From positions 1-64,000 of the forward strand of contig NZ_PVTR01000017.1 of NCBI RefSeq assembly GCF_003003005.1: 64,000 nucleotides of DNA. The letters run 5' to 3'. The translations under genes and the position numbers were made by a program. The notes under the pieces were generated by a model. The model saw only the letters and a list, made by a program, of their open reading frames with translations. It did no database searches and had not been told where the DNA came from. The first letter of the stretch is position 1. Every line of letters starts with the position of its first letter. Source of the stretch: Mongoliibacter ruber (lineage in GTDB: Bacteria; Bacteroidota; Bacteroidia; Cytophagales; Cyclobacteriaceae). Shown piece after piece: positions 45,556-53,996 of this stretch.

Positions 45556-46080
45556 ATGAAAAACTTAAAAATCACACTGTCTGTAGCAATTTTAATGATG
45601 TTGCTGCCAATGATTTCGAATGCACAGGATCCAGTGGTGACGCTGGAATTTCAAAATGCTGAAACAGCAATAGAGGTGGTACAGAAATATACCAAAGCAC
45701 TTCAGGCGGGGGATGTAGCTACCATGAATGCGCAATTCGCACCAAATGCGATGATCTATGGTTTGGGAGGAGGCTTAGACTCTCTCACCGTTGCCCAGCA
45801 CAAGGAATATTATACCAATAGTACCAATCAATTTAAACATACCCTTTCACAAGAGCTCTATCTGCCCGTCAAAGTGACCAACAACTGGAACGAGGGAGAA
45901 TGGGTATTATCATGGGGTACCAATACGATACAGAACAAAGCAAATGGTCAAACCATAACAGTCCCATATCATACTGCTGGAGTAATAGTAAATGGTAAGA
46001 TTGCCAGATTACACTATTGGTATGACATGTTGAATGTTCTGAGAGGTCAAGGTTACGAAGTCAAACCACCAACCAATTAA
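45556..46080 (+). CDS. Secreted NTF2-like protein
   Basis: A 174-residue exported protein with a signal peptide ending near SNAQ (residue 24) and an NTF2-like domain (opening EVVQKYTKALQAGDVATMNAQF, closing IVNGKIARLHYWYD). No catalytic set is visible. It is preceded by an operator candidate and followed by an intrinsic terminator, so it is probably monocistronic. An NTF2-like domain also opens the giant kinase 700 bp downstream. Confidence 0.82.
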   Translation: MKNLKITLSVAILMMLLPMISNAQDPVVTLEFQNAETAIEVVQKYTKALQAGDVATMNAQFAPNAMIYGLGGGLDSLTVAQHKEYYTNSTNQFKHTLSQELYLPVKVTNNWNEGEWVLSWGTNTIQNKANGQTITVPYHTAGVIVNGKIARLHYWYDMLNVLRGQGYEVKPPTN

Positions 46081-46110
46081 TTTATATCTTTTAAACCATT
46101 TTACTTTTTC

Positions 46111-46147
46111 AAAGCATTTGGAACATGGGCTTCCAGATGCTTTTTTT
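46111..46147 (+). terminator. Terminator after the NTF2-like gene
   Basis: Arms AAAGCATTTGGAA (46111-46123) and TTCCAGATGCTTT (46131-46143), one mismatch, followed by TTTTATG. It lies 31 bp after the stop codon. Confidence 0.8.
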
Positions 46148-46214
46148 ATGAGATATCATTTGCCCCCTTTAATAAATGCTTAATAATCTCTTTGAAAACT
46201 TTTTCAATACTTTG

Positions 46215-46239
46215 GGACAATAAAACACTGCTTTCGTCC
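46215..46239. promoter_or_regulatory. GGAC-N17-GTCC palindromic operator candidate
   Basis: GGGAC ending at 46218 and GTCCC beginning at 46236, the best palindrome of the set (five-base arms). It ends 94 bp before the receiver gene at 46333 and so probably controls the receiver and the giant kinase. Confidence 0.6.
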
Positions 46240-46332
46240 CAACTTAGTTTCTAGACACTATCAATTTTTTAATTTGAATCAATTAGTAAAAAGTAAATCT
46301 TTTCAATAAGCAAAAACATAAATTTATTAAAT

Positions 46333-46716
46333 ATGAAGTTTTTAGTCGTAGATGATGAGAAAGATGTTGAAATGTTATTTCGACAAAAGTTCAGGAAAGA
46401 AATCAGAAGTGGTGCTGTAGAACTGGAATTTGCTTTTTCGGGTCAGGAAGCTTTGGATATTTTGGAAAATACCCAACCTCCAGAGGTAATGTATATTTTT
46501 TCGGATATCAATATGCCAGGTATGACAGGGCTACAACTACTGGAAAAAGTCAAAGAAAAATTTCCCAAAATCCAGGTAAGTATGATTTCAGCTTATGGAG
46601 ATACAGAAAACCACGACAAAGCCATGAGCTCAGGTGCAAAGGAGTTTTTTATCAAACCTATAGATTTTAATACACTCAGGAATGAAGTAGAACAAATACT
46701 CAAAGAACAAGCCTAA
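46333..46716 (+). CDS. Stand-alone response regulator receiver
   Basis: A 127-residue CheY-like single-domain regulator. Phosphoacceptor D58 in YIFSDINMPG, acidic D7/D8 and the conserved lysine in FFIKPIDF are present; there is no output domain. It lies 35 bp before the giant kinase and is probably its partner or a feedback element. Confidence 0.92.
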   Translation: MKFLVVDDEKDVEMLFRQKFRKEIRSGAVELEFAFSGQEALDILENTQPPEVMYIFSDINMPGMTGLQLLEKVKEKFPKIQVSMISAYGDTENHDKAMSSGAKEFFIKPIDFNTLRNEVEQILKEQA

Positions 46717-46751
46717 GCCATTTATCTTTTCGAATAAGCCTCGCTTTTCTC

Positions 46752-49700
46752 ATGCAAAAAAAATTAAATAAGGTGTCAGCTGCCAGAAAGACCTACGAAA
46801 TCTATTGGGAAAGCTACCATAACGGAGACTTGGAAACTTTTGCCTCCACTTTGGATGATCGATTTGAAATGATCGGAACTTCTGAATCGGAAGTTTGCCA
46901 TTCTAAAACTGATGGGATCGCTTTTTTCAAAGTCCAAATGAAGGAGGTAGTCGGAAAAGCAGAAATGCGAAACCGACAGATTGAGGTCATTCCAATAGAT
47001 CAATTAATGTTGGTCAATGAGCAATGCGATATTTATGTCCTTGTAGATCCGGACCTGCCTGCCGGCAAGCCATACCTATCGGCAGGCAGGAAGGGTTGGA
47101 ATTTCTATTCAAAGATCAGGATTTCCACTTTTCTAAGAGAAACCAAATCAGGATGGAAAGTATTTCAGCAACATGGCTCGCTACCTGATATGCGGGTGCA
47201 GAAAGGTGAAACCATGGCTCTGGAAAAAATCAGCAAGGAAAATCTAGAACTCCGGGATGCAGTCAAGCGACGCACTGCCGAACTGGAAAATAAAAACCGT
47301 GAATTGGCCATCGAAGCGGCACTGGAGAAAGTGCGTGCAGTAGCCATGGGCATGAAAACCCCCAAGGACATGCTCGATGTTTGCCGAGCAATTTCGGATC
47401 AGTTACAGCAATTTGGGGTAGAAAAAATCCGAAATGTTCAGACTGCGATCATAGACGAAAACATAGGTCAATACCTCTGCTACCAGTATTTCACTCCTTA
47501 TGACAAAACCACCATTGAAAAAACCGAATACCTTAAAAGTCCGGTAGAGAATGGTATGGTCAAGCAGATGCTGGCCTCACGGGACGGGTATTTCATCGGT
47601 AGACTCAGTGACAAAGAGCTGGAAGATTTTAGGATTCACCGAAAAGAAGAAAACCATTTTCCCGATCCATTTTTGGATAAAGCCACCGAATTGGATTATT
47701 GCTTTTTGTCCATTGGGGAAGGGGGACTTGGACTGACTTTGTATCAGCCAATTACTGAGGATATTTTGACCTTGTTCAAGCGTTTTTATCAGGTTTTTTC
47801 CCTGGCTTACCAGCGGTTTCGGGATATCCAAAAAGCAGAGGCGCAGGCGAGAGAAGCGCAGATTGAAGTTGCGGTGGAACGTGTTCGTGCCCAATCCATG
47901 GCAATGCTCCATCCCAATGACCTGGATAAAGTAAACAAAGAAATACTGACTCAACTTAACTTACTTCAGATTCAAGGACTTTCAGGAGTCACTTTTTATC
48001 TGGTCGATCAGGATGGATGGGTGAAAGCCTGGGATTTTTCAAGTCCGGGAAATATAGGAAACCAGAAAAGTTATACCCTTCAATTCGACTTCAAAAAGTA
48101 TGAAATGTTGGGATACCCATTTAAAATCTTCCAGCAAACTGACCTGAACTACTTAGTTGCTGATTACCCTATTGAAAAGTTAGAGCGAGCTGTTATTGAG
48201 TTAGAAGAAATAAATCAGGCAGCTGCCAACGCTTTTAAAGAAGCTATAGCAAAGGGAATCCTAACCCATCAATGGAGTGCTTGCGCTAGAATTTCTGATG
48301 GAATTCTAGGGGTTGACCTGGTAAGTCCTCCCTCCGAGGACACCAAAACTATCGTTTTGAAAATCGCGGGAGCATTCAACCAAGCCTATCAGCGATTTCT
48401 TGACCTTCAAAAAGCCGAAGCCCACGCACGGGAGAGCGAAATTGATCTTGCCCTCGAGAGGGTCAGAGCTCAGACCATGGCCATGCACAGCAGCGAGGAT
48501 GTGGGGAAATGTGTTGTCAAGATGTTCAGTGAACTTACAGCCTTAGGGGTGGATGAAGGTACCCGATTCGGTATCGGCATCCTGAACCATGACAATGAAA
48601 ACAATCAGCTTTGGACGGCCCGCAAAACCGGAGAGGAAGTCAATATGCATATCGGCAACATCAATATGGCTTGGCACCCCATGCTAAAGAGAGCCCGTCA
48701 GGCTTGGCTAGAGCAGGTTCCATTTCACAAGTATGTATTGGAAGGGGAAGATTTGTTGGATTACTATCAAATGCTCAATAATGCGCCTGACTATAAAATA
48801 CAGATACCTTTTGAACAATTACCCAAAAAAGAAATCCAACATTGTTTCATTTTCGAGCATGGATTTTTTTACGCCTTCAGCCCCCGTGAATTCCAACCCG
48901 AATTAATTCACATTACCAAGCGGTTCAGTGCACTTTTTGAACAGACTTACCGACGGTATCTGGACTTGGTAAGAGCGGAAGCACAGGCACGGGAAGCAGA
49001 AATCGAGTTGGCACTCGAACGGGTAAGGGCAAGGACCATGGCCATGCAAGAGAGTGATGAATTGGCGGAAGTATCCTCCTTATTGTTTCAACAAATGGAA
49101 GCGCTGGGAGTAAGCACTTATAGCAGTGGATTCACTATTTGGGATGAAGACCAGGATGAACTCATTTCCTGGATGTGCAATGCGGATGGTTCTATGAATC
49201 CGCCTTTCAGAATGCCTATTGAAGAAGATAAATGGCATAAAGAACAGTATGATAGCTGGAAAAAAGGAGACGATTTCATCGTAAAAAACCTGAACGGTGA
49301 AGAGATGCAATCGTATTTCCGGTATTTACGATCCTTCCCCCTATTAGACGAAGCTTTTGAAAAATCAAAAGCTGCCGGGCACCCAATGCCCGATAGACAG
49401 GTACACCATGTGGCCAATTTCTCTCATGGCAATCTTTTGTTCATTAACCTTGAACCATACCCTAAGGCTCATGAACTATTTAAGCGGTTTTCCAAAGTAT
49501 TTGAACAAACTTACACCCGCTTCCTCGACCTGCAAAAAGCAGAGGCACAGGCCAGGGAAGCTGAAATCCAATTAGCGCTAGAAAGAGTGAGAGCTAAGAC
49601 CATGGCCATGAAAACCCAGTCTGATCTCCTCGGTATCATAGAGTTATTTGGCGAACAACTGAATGCTGTAGGTATAAGGTTTCACAACGTCACGTTTATC

Positions 49701-52700
49701 GAAGGACCCATCACAAAAAAAAGAGATTGGGATTTATGGAGCTATGCGCCGGAGGCAGAAAATACAACCGATAAAATTCTCATTCCTTATATAGAGACTC
49801 CGTATTTCACAAAAACAGCAAAAGCTGTAAAAGAGCACCAAAAGACCGGCCAGCCCATCCATGCAAAAACATTCACAAAGAAAGAGAAGAATGAATTTCT
49901 CGACCACTATTGGAAGCATGCACCAGCTGTGTCAGATGAATTTGTCAATTATGTTAATGCCACTCCAGGTTCAATAATAGTAGATGCATTTTTGGAAGAG
50001 ATAACTGTTTCTATGGTAAAATGGAATACAGAACCCTATACAGTTGAGGAACTTGAAATTTTCGAACGCTTTGCAAAAGAGTTCAGGCAAACCTATATCC
50101 GCTTTCTTGATATCAAAAAAGCAGAAGCTCAGGTCAGAGAAGCTAAAATTGAAACCTCCCTTGAAAAAGTCCGCTCCCGAACCATGGGCATGCAGAACTC
50201 TGATGAATTAGCAGAAGTGGCCAATGTGCTTTTTGCAGAAATGAATGACCTGGTGCACAATCTATGGACTTGTGGATTTGTGCTGTGCGAAAAAGGTCGC
50301 GAAGAAGATGAATGGTGGTTAAGCCTGGAAGATGGCTTTTCCCGTGGTTTCTATTTACCCAATGTAAACGATTATGCCCATGCCACACTTTACGAAGGCT
50401 GGCTTGAGGGAGATTCATTCCGGACGGTTCAGTTGGATGGGGATAAATTGCAAGAGCACTATGACTGGCTCATGGAAATTCCGGTTGCCAAAAATATTTT
50501 TGATGAAATGGAAGCGGCGGGTATGCAGCGGCCGGAATGGCAAAAACTGCATGCGGCCTATTTTTCAAAAGGTTATTTGGTCATCATTACCCGTGAGCCC
50601 AGTCCTGAAGAGGAAATCTTCAAGCGATTTGCAAAGGTATTTGACCAGACCTACACCCGCTTTCTAGACTTGCAAAAAGCAGAGGCACAAGCCAGAGAGT
50701 CAAAAATTGAAACCGCTCTAGAAAAAGTTCGCTCCCGTACCATGGGAATGCAAAGCAGTGAGGAATTGCCTGAAGTAGCCAACCTGCTGTTTACAGAAGT
50801 GAGGTCGCTTGGTATCCCTGCCTGGAGCTGCGGCTACAATATTCTTGAAGAAGATAAAAAAACAGCTACTGCCTGGATGAGTAGCGAAGGGATCATGCAA
50901 ACGCCATTTCAGCTTCGCTTGTTTGGTGAAGCATCTTTTGATGAAATGGGTGAATTCATCCCGAGTGATCATATAATGTTTGTTCAGGAACTCGGTGGTA
51001 AAGCGTTGGAAGATCACTATACCTACATGAAAACCTTCCCCGACCTGCAATCTACATTTAAGAACATTGAGGAGCAGGGACTCTCTCTTCCCACCTATCA
51101 GATCAACCACCTCTGCAAATTCGGCCACGGATTTCTCCTGTTCATCACCTATGAGCAGGTTCCGGATGCTCATGGTATATTTAAACGCTTTACCTCGGTA
51201 TTTGACCAGACCTACACTCGGTTTTTAGATCTAAAAAAGGCTGAAGCGCAGACCAGAGAAGCTCAAATAGAAAATGCCTTGGAAAAAGTCCGCTCCCGCT
51301 CTTTGGCCATGCAAGATCCGGAGGAGTTGACCGAAGTGGCACAACTGCTACGGGAGGAAATGGGCGCATTGGGAGTGGAAGAACTGGAAACCAGCTCCAT
51401 TTACATCCATGATGAAAGCAGCGGATTGACCCAATGTTGGTTTACCATCAAGAATCCGGATAACCCTGACAAAGCGATAACAGACCAAATGGTTATTGAC
51501 CTTCAGGATACCTGGGTAGGCCGAAAGATGGATGAATTTTACCAGTCCAAAGCAAAACAAACTTCCATCCTGATGCAGGGTGATGGAAGGATAGAATGGA
51601 TCCGATATTGTGAAGAAAAATCTGACCTGTTTGGGACCAGCAATTTCTATGGAGAGACTATTCCCGATCGTACCTATCATTTGTACAAATTTTCCAACGG
51701 CTACATCGGTGCCGCTGCTCCCGGAGAGATTTCCTCAGAAAGCTGGGAACTTTTGAAAAGGGCCACAGCAGTATTCTCTTTTGCCTATACCCGTTTCAGG
51801 GATTTGCAATTGGCCGAAGCCAGCGCCCGAACCGCCATGCGACAGGCTTCTTTGGATCGGATCCGTGCAGATATCTCATCCATGCGAAATGCCGATGATC
51901 TTGACAGAATTACCCCGCTTTTCTTTCATGAATTGACTACACTGGGTATCCCCTTTATCCGCTGCGGAGTATTTATTGTACATGAAAAAGAGAGAAATGT
52001 GGAGATTTACCTTTCCACATCTGAGGGCAAGTCCCTGGCAGCAATGAACCTCCCTTTTGAGGCAAATGAGATGACTGCCCGATCGGTGGAAGCCTGGAAA
52101 AAGGAGCAGGTTTATATTCAGCATTGGGACAAGGCTGATTTTATCAATTGGAGTAAATCCCTGCAGGAACAAGGACATGTCAAAGACCTTAAAACCTATC
52201 AGGGAGCGGACGCTGCACCTGAATCACTTCATCTACACTTTGTCCCTTTTGCTCAAGGATTGCTGTATGTAGGTTCACCCAGAACTTTGGCCGAAGAGCA
52301 GATTGATTTGGTAAAAGCACTGGCCAAGTCGTTTGCCATCGCTTATGCCCGATATGAGGATTTTGTCAAACTGGAGCAAGCAAAAGCTGAAGTAGAATCG
52401 GCCATGACCGAACTCAAAGCCACCCAATCCCAACTCGTTCAACAGGAAAAACTTGCTTCACTCGGGCAACTTACTGCCGGCATCGCCCATGAGATCAAGA
52501 ACCCGCTGAATTTTGTCAATAACTTTTCGGAAGTGTCGATTGAGATGATTGAGGAAGTGTTAGAAGCGAGAAGCGAGAAACAAGATGAGAAGCGAGAAAC
52601 GAGAGGCGAGAAACGAGATGAAAGTGAGAAGATGGAAGATGAGATTTTGGAGGATATAAAAGAAAACTTGAAGAAAATACATGAGCATGGTTCGCGGGCA

Positions 52701-53273
52701 AACGGTATTGTGACTTCCATGCTCCAACACTCACGAGGAGGTTCGGGGAAAAAAGAACCTACAGATCTCAATGCCTTGATCAAGGAATATGTCAATTTAT
52801 CATTTCATGGAATGCGGGCAGGGAAGAACCCGATCGATGTGGAAATCGCCTTGGATTTGGATCCTGATGTAAAGGAAGTATCCTTGATCAAAGAGGACTT
52901 TACCCGAGTGATCATTAATCTCTGCAATAATGCTTTTGATGCCATGAGAGGGAAAGTAGACCTGCCAGGTTTCAATCCCGCACACGCGGGACTGGCAGGT
53001 CTTGAAGCCTACCATCCCAAACTTACCGTCAGAACCAAAACTGATAATAACCACATCCTTATCGAGGTGGCCGACAATGGCCCCGGCATCCCCAAGGACA
53101 TCAAAGACAAAATCTTGCAGCCTTTTTTCACCACTAAGAAAGGGACAGAAGGAACAGGACTTGGGCTAAGTATTACAAACGACATCATCAAAGCACATGG
53201 GGGCGTGTTGGAAATTGAATCATCCACGGATGTTGGATCAAATTTTATAATCAAACTTTCCAGAAGTCCATGA
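46752..53273 (+). CDS. Giant soluble sensor histidine kinase with nine tandem sensory modules
   Basis: A 2173-residue protein with no signal peptide or membrane helix, so cytoplasmic. Residues 1 to about 140 are an NTF2-like domain, and about 150-190 a coiled coil. Nine modules of about 189 residues follow, each opening with a helix of the type ALE[KR]VR[AS]-x-[TS]MAM at 190, 374, 567, 754, 942, 1136, 1322, 1509 and 1700 and closing with an F-K-R-F-x-x-V-F-x-Q-T-Y-x-R-F-L-D helix; they appear GAF-like. The kinase core follows a coiled coil from about 1880: H1913 in IAHEIKNP, the N-box near 2056 and DNGPG, TTKKGTEGTGLGL later. Ligand unknown. Repeat DNA is found in frame at three places. Confidence 0.88.
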   Translation: MQKKLNKVSAARKTYEIYWESYHNGDLETFASTLDDRFEMIGTSESEVCHSKTDGIAFFKVQMKEVVGKAEMRNRQIEVIPIDQLMLVNEQCDIYVLVDPDLPAGKPYLSAGRKGWNFYSKIRISTFLRETKSGWKVFQQHGSLPDMRVQKGETMALEKISKENLELRDAVKRRTAELENKNRELAIEAALEKVRAVAMGMKTPKDMLDVCRAISDQLQQFGVEKIRNVQTAIIDENIGQYLCYQYFTPYDKTTIEKTEYLKSPVENGMVKQMLASRDGYFIGRLSDKELEDFRIHRKEENHFPDPFLDKATELDYCFLSIGEGGLGLTLYQPITEDILTLFKRFYQVFSLAYQRFRDIQKAEAQAREAQIEVAVERVRAQSMAMLHPNDLDKVNKEILTQLNLLQIQGLSGVTFYLVDQDGWVKAWDFSSPGNIGNQKSYTLQFDFKKYEMLGYPFKIFQQTDLNYLVADYPIEKLERAVIELEEINQAAANAFKEAIAKGILTHQWSACARISDGILGVDLVSPPSEDTKTIVLKIAGAFNQAYQRFLDLQKAEAHARESEIDLALERVRAQTMAMHSSEDVGKCVVKMFSELTALGVDEGTRFGIGILNHDNENNQLWTARKTGEEVNMHIGNINMAWHPMLKRARQAWLEQVPFHKYVLEGEDLLDYYQMLNNAPDYKIQIPFEQLPKKEIQHCFIFEHGFFYAFSPREFQPELIHITKRFSALFEQTYRRYLDLVRAEAQAREAEIELALERVRARTMAMQESDELAEVSSLLFQQMEALGVSTYSSGFTIWDEDQDELISWMCNADGSMNPPFRMPIEEDKWHKEQYDSWKKGDDFIVKNLNGEEMQSYFRYLRSFPLLDEAFEKSKAAGHPMPDRQVHHVANFSHGNLLFINLEPYPKAHELFKRFSKVFEQTYTRFLDLQKAEAQAREAEIQLALERVRAKTMAMKTQSDLLGIIELFGEQLNAVGIRFHNVTFIEGPITKKRDWDLWSYAPEAENTTDKILIPYIETPYFTKTAKAVKEHQKTGQPIHAKTFTKKEKNEFLDHYWKHAPAVSDEFVNYVNATPGSIIVDAFLEEITVSMVKWNTEPYTVEELEIFERFAKEFRQTYIRFLDIKKAEAQVREAKIETSLEKVRSRTMGMQNSDELAEVANVLFAEMNDLVHNLWTCGFVLCEKGREEDEWWLSLEDGFSRGFYLPNVNDYAHATLYEGWLEGDSFRTVQLDGDKLQEHYDWLMEIPVAKNIFDEMEAAGMQRPEWQKLHAAYFSKGYLVIITREPSPEEEIFKRFAKVFDQTYTRFLDLQKAEAQARESKIETALEKVRSRTMGMQSSEELPEVANLLFTEVRSLGIPAWSCGYNILEEDKKTATAWMSSEGIMQTPFQLRLFGEASFDEMGEFIPSDHIMFVQELGGKALEDHYTYMKTFPDLQSTFKNIEEQGLSLPTYQINHLCKFGHGFLLFITYEQVPDAHGIFKRFTSVFDQTYTRFLDLKKAEAQTREAQIENALEKVRSRSLAMQDPEELTEVAQLLREEMGALGVEELETSSIYIHDESSGLTQCWFTIKNPDNPDKAITDQMVIDLQDTWVGRKMDEFYQSKAKQTSILMQGDGRIEWIRYCEEKSDLFGTSNFYGETIPDRTYHLYKFSNGYIGAAAPGEISSESWELLKRATAVFSFAYTRFRDLQLAEASARTAMRQASLDRIRADISSMRNADDLDRITPLFFHELTTLGIPFIRCGVFIVHEKERNVEIYLSTSEGKSLAAMNLPFEANEMTARSVEAWKKEQVYIQHWDKADFINWSKSLQEQGHVKDLKTYQGADAAPESLHLHFVPFAQGLLYVGSPRTLAEEQIDLVKALAKSFAIAYARYEDFVKLEQAKAEVESAMTELKATQSQLVQQEKLASLGQLTAGIAHEIKNPLNFVNNFSEVSIEMIEEVLEARSEKQDEKRETRGEKRDESEKMEDEILEDIKENLKKIHEHGSRANGIVTSMLQHSRGGSGKKEPTDLNALIKEYVNLSFHGMRAGKNPIDVEIALDLDPDVKEVSLIKEDFTRVIINLCNNAFDAMRGKVDLPGFNPAHAGLAGLEAYHPKLTVRTKTDNNHILIEVADNGPGIPKDIKDKILQPFFTTKKGTEGTGLGLSITNDIIKAHGGVLEIESSTDVGSNFIIKLSRSP
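47054..47090. repeat. Palindrome within the kinase reading frame
   Basis: Perfect 11-bp arms CCTGCCTGCCG (47054-47064) and CGGCAGGCAGG (47080-47090) with a 15-bp loop, encoding residues 101-113 of the giant kinase in the NTF2-like domain. The same palindrome type is intergenic at 24813, 32122, 32201 and 45241. Confidence 0.8.
52560..52630. repeat. Degenerate microsatellite in kinase DHp domain
   Basis: A purine-rich tandem run of GCGAGAAAC/GAGAAGC-type units encodes residues about 1937-1960 (charged E, K, R), between the phosphoacceptor helix and the conserved EDEILEDIKENL helix. The matching position of the propeller kinase holds a different run (57118-57180). Confidence 0.75.
52958..53002. 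repeat. Nested palindrome in kinase ATPase domain
   Basis: Outer arms AGACCTGCCAG (52958-52968) and CTGGCAGGTCT (52992-53002) enclose an inner CCCGCACACGCGGG hairpin. It encodes residues 2069-2084, just after the N-box, a position where the ATPase fold has a variable loop. Confidence 0.8.
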
Positions 53274-53441
53274 TTATAAGGAATATTCATCAATTACTTT
53301 ATTTTACTTATAAATTACATATTACATGGTTTAAAATAATTTGTTTAAGTATATTTATAATAATCAAGACAATAGATTTTCTCAATATTTCATAATGAAT
53401 GAAAGATCATACAATCCATCTTTAACCTAAATACACAGATT

Positions 53442-53873
53442 ATGTACTTCAAAAAAATTTTAGTTTTTGTATTGCTAAGTCCCCTACTATTCTTTTCTAG
53501 TCAAGACTTCCAAAATGTCAGTGAGCTTTTCCAACCTGAAACTGATCAGGGTAGAACGGAATATAGAGTCGTCGTAAAAATCATCGGAGATGAGTGGCGT
53601 GTTGTGCTTGAAGGAGACAATTCTAAAAGTGATGTCACCTTGAGAAGAGGAGATCGCATAAGGTGGGTAGTTGAAGGCTCTAGTGCTTCTTTTGCTTTTC
53701 CTGACACACGTATTTTTGGTCATGAAACAAGAGAAGTAAGGGCGGGCAATCCACTTGTGATGGCAGTATCAGCAAATAGTCCAACAGGCACTTTTGCCTA
53801 TACTGTCTTTGTTCATGAATCAATGACCTACGCAAGAGGCCAATCACCCCCAAGAATCATCATCAGAAACTAA
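53442..53873 (+). CDS. Small secreted beta-rich protein (cupredoxin-like?)
   Basis: A 143-residue exported protein with a signal peptide of about 20 residues. The mature part is a beta sandwich by appearance, with a GDRIRWVVEGSSASFAFPD stretch reminiscent of cupredoxin-like folds, but the copper ligands of blue copper proteins are not evident. It lies between the giant kinase and the propeller kinase and has its own terminator. Confidence 0.65.
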   Translation: MYFKKILVFVLLSPLLFFSSQDFQNVSELFQPETDQGRTEYRVVVKIIGDEWRVVLEGDNSKSDVTLRRGDRIRWVVEGSSASFAFPDTRIFGHETREVRAGNPLVMAVSANSPTGTFAYTVFVHESMTYARGQSPPRIIIRN

Positions 53874-53885
53874 TTAGGAATACCT

Positions 53886-53918
53886 ATTCGGTCAGTGTTT
53901 TCTGACCGAATATTTTTG
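53886..53918 (+). terminator. Terminator after the small secreted protein
   Basis: Perfect arms ATTCGGTCA (53886-53894) and TGACCGAAT (53903-53911) with five T after it. Confidence 0.85.
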
Positions 53919-53996
53919 AATTAAGCCTCAGACAATAGAAAGTGATAAGCCTTAAAGTTCAAGTTCTATATTCACCTGTGATCCAACATTAAAGAT

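Noticed and set aside
46752-53273. Frameshift or assembly collapse in the giant kinase gene
   Set aside because: Modules are divergent from each other and the frame is open throughout, so collapse or duplication artefact is unlikely.
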